Of a stretch of 64,000 nt of DNA, positions 34,815-48,134 are shown one piece after another. The DNA is taken from assembly GCF_029867415.1 (NCBI RefSeq), contig NC_081182.1:16304497-16368496 (forward strand), in the 5' to 3' direction. Source of the DNA: Vicia villosa. Its lineage: Eukaryota; Streptophyta; Magnoliopsida; Fabales; Fabaceae. The notes under the pieces are model-generated. The model worked only from the letters and a program-made list of their open reading frames with translations, made no database searches and was not told the DNA's origin. Numbering within the stretch: position 1 is the first letter of the stretch; the number at the start of each line of letters is the position of its first letter. The translations under genes were made by a program, and so were the position numbers.

Positions 34815-37801
34815 TAAAAGAATATGTTTTGCTTTACGTCTAATAAACAAAATGGTGTCGACTTTGCTACGAATAAATCCTTGTTTGATTAGAAATTCAC
34901 TCAATCACTCATACCAAGCTTTAGGAGCTTGTTTGACATCATAAAAGGATCTTTTCAATTTAAAAACATAGTTAGGATTATTGTGATCCTCAAAACTCGA
35001 GGGTTTTGAGACATACATATTTTTTCGTTTATCGGACTATTAAGAAAAGCAAATTTAACATCCATTTGATAAAGCTTAAAATCCAGGCAACAAGCGAATT
35101 TCAAAAGGAGTCTAATAGCTTTTAGACAAGCTACATGAGCATAAGTCTCATCGCAATCTATTCTTTAAGCTAGACTATATCCTTTTGCCATTAATCTTGC
35201 TTTATTTTCTAGTGATTACGCCATTTTCTTCCATCTTGATCCTAAATATCCATCTAGTGCCAATGGCGGTTTTATCAACTAGACGTAGAACAAGGTCCCA
35301 AACGTCGTTACATTTAAATTAGACAAGTTCTTCTTACATAGCAAGTAACAATCCCCCGTCAAGTAAAACATCGAATATCAATTTAGGTTCAGTCCTATAA
35401 ATGAAATCAGAGTACTTACAAAAGTTATTAAGATCACAATACTTACACCTCTTTTGATATCTTCCAAAATTTGATCTAACGAATGATTCTTTGTGATTGT
35501 CCAATCTTGAGACAACTGGTTCGAGGTCTCTTGTTTACCATCCTCATGTAAGTTTTCATCTTTATCTTCATTAATATCCTCGTCCTTTGTTGAAGGAGTA
35601 GGATCCACTTTGAAACTTTCTTCATTGATCAAGTTCTATGTTATCACACTTGAAACATCAGAACAAATACCTTTCCCCATCTTTTGTTAGGAATCATCAA
35701 ATGCAATATTAATAGATTCTTCTACTGGATCAGTTCTATGATTTTAAAATCTACAAGTCTTACTCATAGATGAGTACCTTAAGAATATCCCTTCGTCACA
35801 CTTAGCATCAAATTTACCAAGATTGTCCTTTCCGTTATTTAAAATGAAACATTTGCAACTGAAAATGCGAAAATAAGAAATATTTGGTTTTCTATCTTTA
35901 AGTAACTCGTAAGGTGTCTTCTCTAGGATAGGTCAAATAAACACCATATTTAAGATATGACATGCAGTATTAATCGCATCTGCCCAAAAGTATTTAGGTA
36001 GGCTCATTTCACTTATCATGACACATGCCGATTCTTCTAAAACACGATTTTTACGCTCAACAACACCATTTTTATTGTGGAGGACATGAAAAGTTATGAG
36101 CAATCTCATTTTGTTACAAATTTTTTGAAATTAATGGTTAACAAATTCACCACCATGATCACTACGAAGTGTGATAATTTACAAACTAAATACATTTTGG
36201 ACAAGCTTAGAAAAATTAAAGAAAGCTTCAAAAGTTTCATCTTTATGGGTCAAAAATAGCGTTCAAGTGAATGTAGAGTAGTCATCAACAATCACAAACC
36301 CGTAGTAACTTCCTCCTAAACTTATTGTCCACGAAGGGCTAAACAAGTCTAGATGGAGAAACTCGTGAGGTTTCGATGTCAAAACAAACTTTTAAAAAAA
36401 ATTTTAAACGAGACTCTCGTTTCCTTTCCCATTTGTCTTTCAAAAATTTAATTTTAGGAAGACCAATCACTAGATTCTTGGATGCTATTTTATTTAACAC
36501 GTCTATATGCACATGACTTAAGAGTCTATGCCATAACTAAAAATCGTCACCCATGGTGACAAAACACTTAGTTTCATGCATTGACATACAATCTAGATAA
36601 AGCATATATACATTATCAATCCTAGAACCCTTAAACACAAGATCCTTACTTGCCTTATGCTTAATTAAACAACTAAGAGTATCAAAAACCACGTTGTATC
36701 TTTTGTATGTTATAGCCCTTTAACTAAAAGCACATTTTCAATGGTGATTGTGGAGGGATTTTGCACAATACCTTCTCCTAGAATTTTACTTCTTGTGTTA
36801 TCCCCATACGTGACATGACCTTTTTTTTTCTCATCAAACTTGATGAACATGGACAAGTAGTCCCGATTTTCTTCACTTGTAACAAGTAATGTCATCATCC
36901 TTTTTCTTGTGTTCTCTTTTAGGCGGGTGAGTATTTATGAAATTTATCAATCCTTTGTTGGAATGCTTGAGCTTGTTTCTTTTTAAGCATCTATTTTAGC
37001 GTTTAACAAATAAATTCATCTCCTATTGTTTAAGATCTTCTTCTCCAGAGTTATCACTTTCTTCCTTTGTCTTCTTCATTTTTAAAACGAAGCTTTCAAA
37101 GAAATATCCCGTTTCTCTTCTTTCCATTTCTCTTTCTTTTTTCGAATTTACTCCACTATCTGCGAGTCGTTTCAATTCATTTTCATGCTTGGCTAATTTC
37201 CCAAACAATTGTAATATCCAAAGTATTAAGATCATTAAATTCTTTTATAGCGGCAACCTTCATTTGCCACTCCCTGAACATAAATCTCACTACTTTGCTA
37301 GTACAATCTTTGTTATAAAAGATTTTACCCAAGTTGCTTAATTTGTCGATTAAGTGAAGGAATCTAGTTTGCATGAAATTCACAGATACTTTGGATTCCA
37401 TACAAAATAGTTCTAACTCCTCTATAAACATATTGATCTTAGAATATTTGACATCATCTGTCCCCTCATAGAGAGTTTGGAGAGCTTCCCACATACCTTT
37501 GACACTTGTATGATGTGAAATTGCATAGAACACTTTCGCGCTTGAGGCGGAGATAAGTATGCTCCCCACTTTCAAATTATATGAAGACTTTTTTTGTTTC
37601 ATCATTGAACCATTCTTTTGGGTGTTTGACAACTTCATCATCTCCTGTAGGGATAAAGGGTCCCTCGGTGACAACACACGATAGATTTTTGTCAACTGAT
37701 ATTAAGTGTATGTACATGTTCGCTTTCCAATAAGTATATTTTTCACCTTTGAAAATCATGGCTCTATCATAAGCTCCATTTGGATCGTCATTGTCCGCCA
37801 T
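34815..37801 (-). pseudogene. Decayed Ty1/copia gag-pol (gag to start of reverse transcriptase)
   Basis: Reading 5'-3' on the minus strand. Gag starts MADNDDPNGAYDRAMIFKGE at 37801. It shifts frame near 37600 into KVFYAISHHTSVKGMWEAL, TRFLHLIDKLSNLGK (UBN2-type gag). A protease-to-preintegrase part follows (FIKFDEKKKGHVTYGDN, ILGEGIVQNPSTITI near 36720-36850). Then come integrase pieces (LRSDHGGEF near 36145 and VVERKNRVLEES near 36050). An acidic spacer (DEDINEDKDENLHEDGKQE) lies near 35540, and RT start LYQMDVKFAFLNS near 35060. Many stops and frameshifts. The RT, RNase H and 3' LTR are missing below about 34815, where gypsy sequence takes over. Confidence 0.85.
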
Positions 37802-37844
37802 ATTCTCAAACTTTTGGAGTCGCTTAGACTTAATCAAAAGACCA

Positions 37845-37860
37845 GCTCTTGATGCCCAAT
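37845..37860 (-). other. Worn primer-binding site of the decayed copia element
   Basis: On the minus strand ATTGGGCATCAAGAGC follows the LTR end directly. The usual plant copia site is TTGGTATCAGAGC (initiator tRNA-Met). Confidence 0.65.
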
Positions 37861-38345
37861 TGTTGGGCGATAATATAGGAAAACAATTCAAATGAGGAAG
37901 GATGAATAAACTAAAAACAAAATCCGACTGATTTTCCGAAAAATAGAATATCTGAGGATTTTTCAAAAGTTTAAAACGAAAAATATGAGAATTATACTTT
38001 TATTGGATTTGATCACGCTGACATATACACAATTCACAAAACTCACAGATTATTCAGCAATGAATAATTGAACAATTGTATATTACACAAGATGTATCCT
38101 ATACAATATTTCAATTATAATCGGATTCTAACAGTACTAATTCCATAAAACTTAATCATCACTAAAGCTCAATTAGACACCAATTCTAACAACATCTTAT
38201 GTTATGTAATAAATCTCTACCAATTGAATAAACGATAAAATACACTAATAATTGAAAACCTAAGCATGTAATATCCTATGAAATTTAAATGCGAGAGTTA
38301 GAGAGAGATAGTACACTGGAATATATAGTGGTTCGGCGTTCGTCC
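37861..38345 (-). repeat. 5' LTR of the decayed copia element (outer end not resolved)
   Basis: On the minus strand the LTR ends ...TATCGCCCAACA next to the primer site. It runs upstream at least through a GTGGTTCGGCGTTCG word near 38330. Without its partner LTR in the window the outer boundary cannot be set, and it may reach 39 kb. Confidence 0.45.
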
Positions 38346-38349
38346 TCGC

Positions 38350-40690
38350 TTTGCCTACTTTACTCTTTAATGGTTTCCCATTGGAACATGCTTTGTTTCT
38401 TTTTATTTTGACAAAAACTTGCAAGAGTTCATACAATCAATAATCCATAATAATATTGAGAAAAATAAATCTCTTATCTGGATCTTGACTTGTATACAGC
38501 GTAATACCAAACTCTTTTGCGTAATCTTTACTCGATTCATGCTTCTTGAATATTTTAGCTTCATCATTTTGCTTCAAGCCTTAGTGTGTAGCAATCACCC
38601 CTTGATTCCACTGATTCCTTGAGCGATGAACTTTCTGGAGATTTGAGAATAACTCCACCTTGTCCGTAGCCTTCCACACACTCACTACCAAGGTAATCTG
38701 GAGAGAAGAGCCTCAATGACAACAACCTCAATCTTGCAAGCTACCTGAAAATTTGAACCAAATCTTCAAGAACGATTAGTTTCAAGATGGAGTCTCCCTC
38801 AATCAATTCCAAATCTCTCATCAATCACCTTAGTTCATAATTTCATAAAGTCTACAATTTCAAGATGGTTGACTTACAATTTTTGGTATTTCTCTGCAAA
38901 AGCATCTATAACTATATCCTAGGAAGACCCTTGAAGCTACCTTAGACACTGTGGTCACCTTAGTCCACCTCAAGCAAAGGTATCTTAAAGTCCACAATGA
39001 ACCAGTGACAATGAGCGCGACCTATCTTAGGCAAAGAGGATATACAGGGCCCTGCAGCAGAATAAGACAGAGGAAAAAGACAAAGCTATTGAAATCAACA
39101 TAGTATCCCTTGTCAGGAAGTTAAGAGACATGACAATCCTCCCCTCACAAACGTTATTGGCGTACAATCAAAAGAAATTAAAGCCCCATCATAAATGACT
39201 TACGGGTGATGTCATAAACGCCACAAATGTATGAATAAAGCAATCAAAGCCCACAGTGCCAATGTTGATATACAAATAACATGCCACAAAGTTGTAATTA
39301 CGGGTTCACCCTTATCTTGCTAGCTAGGTACTTTAGAGGCAGTGGTGGGTCTAAATTACGTCAACATCAAATTGGGTTTTCACGTAGAGGAAGAAAAATG
39401 GTATCAAACCACGATTGAGAGGGGGCTTCTTCTTCCTTCCTTTCTTTTCTCGTTGGTCAATGAGTTTTAGGGAGAGTGTGACTGCCTCTTTTGAGTCATT
39501 TCTCGGCTCGACGACCTTACACGAATCCGCTTCCTGGACAATGTTGTTCTTTAGAATATCATTGTGTAGGCTCTCTTTAATTAGAGTGGGGTTGTCTGTA
39601 AGGACCTATAAGTTTTACTGCTGAATCATCTAGAACATGTCGTTCAACGATTTATGAGGCCAACAAATGAAGGGAATTGAGAGGTTCTCTAGACTGTCTC
39701 AAGTTGCATGAAATTTGGTGGTGTAGGAATTGGAGGAGTGGATACTGAGATTTGGCCGTCCTTCCTTTACGGAGGCAGAAGGGGATTTCTTGTTGCTTTA
39801 GCTTGCTGTTTAGTGGTGAAACGAGTGGCTTTCGATGGTGTCATTATCTGGTGAGTTTGGTTTGAAAAGTTTGATTCTGAATCGTAAGGGAGCTAAATTG
39901 AAGATGGAGATACCTACTTCAATTGAAGGAGATTTTACTCTAATTAGTCAAATTGAGAAAATTATGGAAATCGTAGGAATTAAAGGCCGATTCTCACAAA
40001 CGATGCCAATATTCTGCTATGGAACTGAATGACGATCGAAGAGGTTGAACTGGTGTGATGCTGTGGGGGTTCAAGGTATTTATGTGATGGAGCGGAGTTG
40101 GCTTACAAGGTTAACACTCCAGTGTTCAAGTTAGTAAGAAAGTTAGAAGTGTAGTTTAAATGGAAAATGAGATTCCTACCTTACAAATGGCGCATTTATC
40201 TCTTTAAATAGAAGAGTTAGTTAGTAACCGAATACAAGTGTGAGCGTAAGATGCAGATGGCCGTCAAATGGATATGGACGGTGAAGATAGGTTTTACGAG
40301 TAAGCTAATCTGAATTATGTTAGACGTGAAATGCATTTATCCTTTCGCCTCGTTTTGCCTTTACCAGCATTAGACTTTGTCTTTTTCGTTCTTACGCTAA
40401 ACTCATAATAGAAATATTATTTATAGATTTATTTGTGATTTTAAAATATTTATTTTTATAAAACAATATGATTTATTTAAACAAAATTACATTTTAAAAG
40501 TTGACAATATTACTTATAATCAATAATGAAAATGTACTATTTTTTTAGTTTTTATTTCTTTTTTTTTCTCTTTTCAATTTTTAAAATTAAAAATTAAAAA
40601 CTTATTCAGGTTTCTTTGTTTTCAAAAAATCATAAACAATTAAAAAGTTTTTAAAAATATTTTTGTAAAAATAAATTACTTATATCAAAT
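38350..40690. other. Intergenic DNA, no gene recognised
   Basis: Possibly includes the rest of the copia LTR. Around 39415-40035 the GC content rises and frames appear on both strands (for example EIPTSIEGDFTLISQIEK near 39910). They have no recognised domain and no start/splice logic. I make no gene call. Confidence 0.35.
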
Positions 40691-40696
40691 AAATTT

Positions 40697-40866
40697 TAGG
40701 GTTAAATAGGTTTTTGGTCCCTATAAATATTGCAGTTTTCAATTTTAGTCTCTCCATGCCTTTAGGCAACGGTTTTTACAAAAACCAACCAAAACCATTA
40801 CCAAAATCCAGGAGGGACTACAAATATAACTACAATATTTTTAGGGACTAAAAACTTATTTAACCC
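40697..40866. mobile_element. Mutator-type MITE, 170 bp
   Basis: Perfect 9-bp flanking copies TAAATTTTA (40688-40696 and 40867-40875). TIRs start GGGTTAAATAGGTTTTTGGT on the left and GGGTTAAATAAGTTTTTAGT read from the right, both followed by CCCTA.AAATATTG. Non-coding. A family with these ends is widespread in legumes (general knowledge). Confidence 0.92.
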
Positions 40867-40875
40867 TAAATTTTA

Positions 40876-42175
40876 TTATTTTTAAACATTAAAAATTAGA
40901 AATATGTTACAAAACTAAATCAAGCCCAACAAAGTAATCAATAAGTAGTAACTAGAGTAATCCTATTAAATCAACTTAGTTAATAACTATATAAAGACAA
41001 TAGACTTTAGGGTGTAACTTCTAGAGTCGATCTTAGGCCTGGGTATGCAGGCTCACAATCAAGGACCTCAAAAAAAGAGCGGCCTCAAATATTTAGCTGT
41101 GGGTTTTATAAATTGTAATGCAAAATAATTATATATGTCTTATTTTGAAATACATCGACATGTGGGACACCAACATGTGATGTTTACGGTGCAACGGTTA
41201 AGGGAGAAACAAATCCCCTCCAGCTTTTTTTAATTTTGCCATCTCTCCTGTGTAATATTGGCCGTTGGATTTAATTTTATTAGGTTAATCTTCTTTCATT
41301 TTTTTCTCTTTCATGCTATTAGATTAAGTTAATGGCTTAGATTGTAATAGAATGAAAGACAACAGACACCCAACAGGAGGTGATTCAGATCCGATCATGG
41401 GAGGTTGCATCTTATTTGCTGTTGTGGGTTGAAGCCTTGGTGCAAGACATTATGCTTTTAATAGTTATTTTAATAAAATGAAAAAACTACTTGGATCAAG
41501 AAATTCATATATTACCAAATCAAGTGGATAATTTCAATGCTAACTGTTACTTTTTATTATATATATAATATTAATTTTATTAACCTTTCTGATTTTATTT
41601 TTTAAATATAAGTTTTAGGTAATATATACTTTTTGTAATTAAATATTCAAAAATTTATTTTTATGATTAAATTCTAAGAAATACTATTATATAATTATTA
41701 ATGGTTTGATTTTGTTTTATAAAAAAACATATTGTTAAATTTTATTTGATAATAATATATTTACAAAATTGGATATTAATGTTATTTTCAATTAATTTTT
41801 ATGAATATATAAATAATAAATTAAATTAATAAGTTTAAAATATTTTAAACAACTTGATTTAAGTTAGTCTAACCTAACACAATATTTAGAAGATTTTATA
41901 AATCTTTAACTAATTCAACTTTTTTTCATACTTCTATTTCAATTACAATAAATTTTGACGGTTTAGCAAAGTGTCACAAAATAACTTTAAAAAACTATCA
42001 TTATGTAATTACTACTTACAAATTTGACTCTCCTAATAGCGAGAAATGAATAAAATGGTAGGCAAACTTAATTCAATTATTGATGGTTTTATTTTATAAA
42101 AAGATAAATTATTATATTTATTTTATAATAATATATTAAAAAATTAACAAAATTAGTATTATTTATATTTAAATC
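40876..42175. other. Very AT-rich intergenic DNA
   Basis: No gene. Two related AT-rich stretches (about 41695-41790 and 42080-42165) form a weak direct repeat. Around 41190-41400 words such as GGCCGTTGGATTT and AATGGCTTAGATTGTAAT suggest a worn inverted-repeat element. Undefined. Confidence 0.3.
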
Positions 42176-42456
42176 TGTTAAAATTCAAATGGTATAGAAC
42201 ACACTTAATTCTGCATAAATGAGTTATTAAATTAAGTAAAGCTAAGGCTCTTAAATAGCCATGGTAAGAAACAGAAAGAGCTAAAAACCAGGTCACGTCT
42301 AACACAATCTAAAGGACCTGAATACTTGCTTAAGAATAGGTCCAGCAAAACAGAATCAAATACTAACATCACCATCCTATAAACTAGGACACTTATTAAA
42401 TATAATTAAAGACTAAATCAACAAGGACTGCTGACATCATCACCAACAGTCTAACA
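42176..42456 (-). repeat. 3' LTR of the copia element
   Basis: 281 bp, with the expected TG...CA ends (plus-strand TGTTAAAATTC...AGTCTAACA). It matches 63371-63651 except for about four substitutions (roughly 1.4 percent). Confidence 0.95.
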
Positions 42457-42470
42457 ATTGCTCCCCTAAA
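42457..42470 (-). other. Polypurine tract of the copia element
   Basis: TTTAGGGGAGCAAT on the minus strand, directly before the 3' LTR (TGTTAGAC). It primes plus-strand DNA synthesis in this class. Confidence 0.85.
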
Positions 42471-42490
42471 CTGAACATGCTAGAAGCATT

Positions 42491-42616
42491 TCAGTTTACC
42501 TCCTCAGCTGACTTCACTCCAAGTGCTTCTCTGAATCTTTCAAACAGCTCCAACCTCATAGGCTTAGTCATAATGTCAGCTAACTGCTCACTTGTACCAC
42601 AATGCTTCATATCAAT
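42491..42616 (-). pseudogene. Last 42 codons of the copia polyprotein (RNase H tail)
   Basis: Reads MKHCGTSEQLADIMTKPM and ends EEVN then TGA at 42491. It is exactly in frame with the upstream part that stops being copia at 59486. The shared TCAAT is the target duplication of the solo LTR. Confidence 0.95.
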
Positions 42617-43336
42617 TGTAACACCCCATAAAATTCTTTATTTGACTTAATTAATTTTTGGATTAAATATTAGAATTATTTGAGTTAACTGAGAAAAATG
42701 GGAATAATGAGACTAATGGGCCAGTGTCGCTTTTAGTAGAAGGGGGGGTGTCAGTGGTGAAGCCCATTACTAATGATAAGCTTATTTTCATAAAATAGAA
42801 AAATAGAAGGAGTTGTGGAATAGAGAGGGTTGCAGCATTTTGGGAAAAGAAGTCTGAACGTGAAAAGAGGAGAAGAGCGAAGAAGTGCGACGCGAGGAAG
42901 AACGAAGAATCAACCTTCGGGTAAGGGGGGACTCTTCCGTTTATCTTCTATTATGAGATTATAGGTAGTATGATAGAATTTGATCGTGTTGTTCGTATCA
43001 ATTGGGTTATGCTTAGGTTGTAGAAATGTTAGGTTTTTGGGAGAATTGATTTGTAACGATTGTATTGATCATGTATGGTGATAATTGGATGGTTGAATGT
43101 ATTATAAATGTGTTATAATATGTGTTATTTCACTGTATGCGAAATCTGGTTGGAATGAGATTGGTTTGGTAGTGATTCGGTGAAAGAGGGACGAAATCGC
43201 AGGCTGTTTTCTGCGATTCGGAGTTCTGGAAATCGCCAGTTCACGCCGCGTCCAGGAGTTGGCGCCGCGAACTGCTTGGCAGAAGGCCAGGAAGTTTTGT
43301 TGTGTTCAGTACGCGCCGCGAGCATATGGCTGCGCC

Positions 43337-44439
43337 TAGGGGTGGCAAAGCGGGTGGCCCGCCCCGTTTAGACCCGCCCCATTTAAGCCCATCCAAAAGC
43401 GGGGTGGGGCGGGGCGGGCCTACTTAGGTGTTCGAGCTCAAAAGTCATGCCCGCCCCGTTTACTAACGAGTTGGCGGGTTGGCGGGCCGGCCCGCCAATT
43501 TTTATTTATTTTTTTATTTTAAATTTGATTTACCACATAATTTACAAAAAAAATAATTATAACCAAAAAGGTCGATAAAGTATTTTTTTAAAAACGCACA
43601 ATATAACTTCAACATATCTTAAGTCTAAAGAGTTCAAAAAATAAAACAAATAAAGATCAATTATAACAAAAAAAATAACAAAATAAACTCAATCACAATA
43701 AAAAAGCGTATCAAAATAAATAATACATATCACTTTAATCCTATTTAAAATCTAACTACTAAAAAACTCCAATTAAGAATTTACATAAAACAGACAGTGA
43801 TAACAATTACACCGCATAATACATCACGGTGCATAAAATAGTAGTGCATAAAATATCAACAGCTAACTTTCTCACTAATTAGTAATTACTTCATATAAAC
43901 TTTTATATTAAGCGATTCCTTAATAAACTTTTATATTAAGCGATTCCTTAATAGTGAAATCTAAAATTTGTCACACTTATAGACTCATCAAATCCCTCTT
44001 TTTCTTAAAATCAATATCTTTTTCTAAAGAAAACATGTGAGCTAATGTATTAACAACTTAATAATTATGCATGTTATACAACTGTTCTTTTATTTCAAGC
44101 TTTTCCAATCAACACATGTATTAGAAAGTTATAGAAAGAACGTTACAATTATAATTCAATTTGTATGTATAATAATTTAGAATAGAATTCAATCAATATA
44201 ATTATAAGAGAAGAGTGTTGTTTTTATAGTTGAAGTTATTTTAATTCTAAATAAAAATTAATTTTTTTAACAAAAAGCCCGCGGGCAAAACCCGCCCCGC
44301 CCCGCCTCGGCCCGATTTTTTAAGCGGGTTAGGCGGGGCGGGCCAACTTAAGGTACCGAGCCGAAAACCTCAGCCCAGCCCGCCCAAAATGGCGGGTCAA
44401 ACGGGCCGACCGCGGGCCTGGCCCGTTTTGCCACCCCTA
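43337..44439. mobile_element. hAT-type element (TAGGGGTGGC family), 1103 bp
   Basis: Perfect 8-bp duplication GCTGCGCC (43329-43336 and 44440-44447). TIRs are TAGGGGTGGCAAAGCGG and (right end) CCCGTTTTGCCACCCCTA. Long GC-rich subterminal arms (GCGGGTGGCCCGCCCCG and CGGGCCGACCGCGGGCC) flank an AT-rich non-coding core. The core holds a 28-bp tandem duplication around 43895-43955 (AAACTTTTATATTAAGCGAT). Confidence 0.94.
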
Positions 44440-44458
44440 GCTGCGCCGCGAAGGCGTA

Positions 44459-47400
44459 TGTCATACCCCAAATTTGTCCGCCTTAGTGCTACAGTCAAAA
44501 TTATTTTTAAGCGTTGGGTTTTATAAAGATTTTGGTTCAAATTTACTAACATTTTAATAAAAAATTATTTTTGTGTATTTAAGAATATAATAGTTTAATT
44601 TAGACTATTTGTATTCTTAAAATAACAAAATTGCCCACGTCTTCGTAAAATTTCAGGCGCGTTTCTATTTTAAATCATCGATGTAGCTTAGCGGTATTGA
44701 AGAAAGTGCAAGGGATTTTAGGTAATATGAGTACATGAGTTTGGTCCCTGCATCTAACATTTTTTTCTTCTTTTATTAGGCTTATGAAATTATTATCTAC
44801 TATGAACTAATAGAATCGTTGTTCTGTTTTAGATTTTTGTCACTTATAATTTTATTAGGATTGTTGTTTTATTAGAATATCACTAAAAAAACGATTAGAA
44901 TAAGTGTTACTACTTTTTTTCAATTAGGGAAAAATTTCAAAACAATGAATTCAAAAACAAAACAAAAAAACAAATTATCTTCTTAAACATTATTATGATT
45001 ATTATTAGTAGTATCCTAGGTTCATATTTTTTTATTAGATGTTATATTTTAATTAGGGTCTTATTGTTAGCTTAAGAATTGTATTCACAATAGTTAATAG
45101 CATGTCAAAATCTTTTTAAAAAAAAAAATGTAAATGTAGATTTTATTGATAATTTAATTGTTAGGCTTTTATTTAGGAAAAAAATGAGGAAGAATCAAAT
45201 ATTCCAAGAGACCAATCACATTCTATTTGTCCAAAAGAAGGTGCAAATTTTCTTCACGTATAATTCAATCAAAAAAGTATAACTGCATTTAAAATTATTC
45301 CAAATCAAAATGTAACCGAAACAAGAATAAATGCAAACCACAGCAAAAAAAAAACTGATCAAATCCCTTCTTAATTCAAGTGCAACACATTTCATCCAAA
45401 CTTTCCAAATACATAGTCCTCAAAATTGATTAGTAGAATTAAGTCACAGATTGCAAAATGAATCAAATTAATTAAAATCAAATCCAAACTTTTAATAAGT
45501 TGCATAGAATCATTCCAAAAGTAAAACTCAATTGAAATGGCCTAAGAATCAAAAGTCCCAGAATAAAATATAATTAATCACAATTAACACTGATATACAA
45601 TCATCCCAAAATTGAACCAGATCTTGCTTAATGTATCAAACACAAATCAGAAACCATCAAAATCATTCAATCCAAATCCTCATTCCAAATCAAATAAAGA
45701 ATGAATATATATTGCAAGAAATGTACACATAAACAAATCAAAAACTTAAAGTCTGAATCAATATGTTTTTAAATCAAATTGAATCCGTAATCAATTTACA
45801 GTCAAATCTCATAAACAACAATCAGAATATTTCCTAAATCAAATTGAACCCTAACACTATAAATTTAAACCTAAAACTAATGAATTAAGGGACCAAAAAA
45901 ATTAACCGAAAAAAATTGAGAAGAAGAAGTAGAATCGGTGGAACCCTAAACCGAAAGTCACAAAAAGGATTGCCGTCGTTCTCAATTTGGTTTTCACGTC
46001 TGAAACCCCAAATCGCCGCCTATCCGCCGCACCTCTTCATCCTCTTCCGTACCTGCGATTCAGAGCAAAGAAGGAAAATCAGAGACGGAAAGGAAAGCTA
46101 TACGAAAAGAATTTCTGGATTTAGGTAAACTCAAACGAAACTTAGCTTTAGGATGAAATTGATTACTTGATTGTTATAGAACTTGAATTTGATTGGATTT
46201 TTTCTTGAAATATTTGTGTGGTAATTTGGGGATGAATTGTTAGATCTAGAGTTTATATCAATTTGTTTTTTTACTGTTCTTGAAAGAGATAAGAACGAGA
46301 GAGTTAGGGAGGAAGAAAGAGAAAGTTTTGGGATAAATGGAAGGAATGAATTAAAAGTGATCCCCACGTTTTTATCATCACAAAATCCTATGTTTTCCCT
46401 TTTCCACGTACACCCTCGGTCCAAACTAAATCATAGCCATTCATTCAAACTACTTTAGATCAATGGCCCCGAGGCCAGACCTTGGGAGTCGTTTGATTTG
46501 ATCAACGTATCAAATTAGGTTAGCACACCGTAACGTCCCTGGTCCAGTCTACACTGGATCCAGCGGACTCTTTCCAACAAAAATATTGTTTGGGCCCAGC
46601 ACCCCTTGTTTTACTCTTTTTTACAAAAGCTATGTAATTCGCACCCCCTATGCTTATTGGATTCAGATTCACATCTGGACCTAATTCCTTTTACAGTTTA
46701 CACCTTAAATTTTACTATCATGAAATAAAATACACCCCTCGGCTATAATTTTTAAATTTGTAATTTTGATTCTAATTATTATTAAATATCTATAATTCGT
46801 CTATATATTAATCAAATAATCATTATTCTCAATAAGTAAAATATTTTTATATTACATAATCGCATTTTACTAATTGTTGATATAATAAATAAATAAAATT
46901 ATTTTATTGACTTCTAAATATATTTCTCCATCATTTACTAACTACCCTAAGTATCTTAAATAAAAATCTCAAAAAAAAAAAACATCTAAGACTATTTTAT
47001 CAACATAATAAAAAAAATCAAGATCAAATTTCAAAAAGAGGATTGTGCATTTTCTTTCAAATTCTACTTCGAACTACGCCTACGACTACGCTATTTTTCA
47101 AACCAGACGAATTTCAAAGGATCGTTCGAAAGCACTTGTACAATCCTATAAAAAACGCAAACCAAACCCGAACTACGAATTGGGACTCTGATTCTCCATA
47201 AGGAGATACGTAGGCATTCAATCGAAAATTGAAGCGAGTCCCCTAATAAATAAATAAATCATGTTTCTCTTATAAATATGAAAATAATGCTTTCGAAATC
47301 TTAGAAAAAACCTAGATCTAGAGGGGGTCCCCTTGAGTACAAGGGAAGTAAAGGGTGCCTAACACCTTCCCTTTATTTAATTAACTCACGAACTTAGAAT

Positions 47401-47490
47401 CTCTAAAAATATAGGGTTATCCATTTAATTCCCTTCCCTTAAGATAAAAATAATGGTGGCGACTCGAAAAATTTTAAGCCGGTTGCTACA
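44459..47490 (+). repeat. 5' LTR of the Ogre-family element (3032 bp)
   Basis: From TGTCATACCCC to GGTTGCTACA. It carries a GC-richer block at about 45890-46130 that opens a 70-codon frame, which is repeated identically in the 3' LTR. It is more likely leader sequence than a gene. Confidence 0.96.
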
Positions 47491-47492
47491 GC

Positions 47493-47510
47493 TGGCGACT
47501 CTGCTGGGGA
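47493..47510 (+). other. Primer-binding site (tRNA-Arg type) of the Ogre element
   Basis: TGGCGACTCTGCTGGGGA starts two bases after the 5' LTR. Ogre elements are known to use tRNA-Arg with this kind of site. Confidence 0.9.
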
Positions 47511-48134
47511 CTTTCTTAAAATAGAGTATTCCCTACCTTTAGGTCTAGGTTTTCTGTTGGGGTTTTTGTTATTTTTGCGTTTATTTTTCATATTGTGTTT
47601 TATTTATTATATTGTTTATTTGTTATTTTGTTATTTATTTATTTTTCATATATGTATTGTTGGTGGGATCGTATTTCAAATAAAGTGAGAAACATTAAGA
47701 GAAGGATTGTCAATTGGCCAAAGGGGTTTAACATCCCTACGAGTCTTTGCGACAACTTCGCCTAGAGTCGGTCAAATTTCGAGAAATGTCTCAAGAGGGC
47801 TCGCCTCTCTTGGAGTCAGGACTTAGGATTTGACCAATGACTCTTTGTACCAAAAATAAAACATCATGGTGAGACCTTGCATGACCTATGAGATAAGTCT
47901 CGGTCTACAAAGAGGCTCCGCTTAAGGGAGGCCCCTGTGCCTTTCCCTATAGCGTAATCCACGATACCCTTAGAAAAGCCCCCCCGAGTGGGGAGGGTAG
48001 GATATCCTTAAAACGAATTTATGAACCTGCCCATTAAGGATACCCTTATCATCATCTCACTACGCAATTGCATCACATTTGCATTTTTGTATTTTTGAAA
48101 ATATAAATAAAAAAATAAATTCATTTGTCAGATT

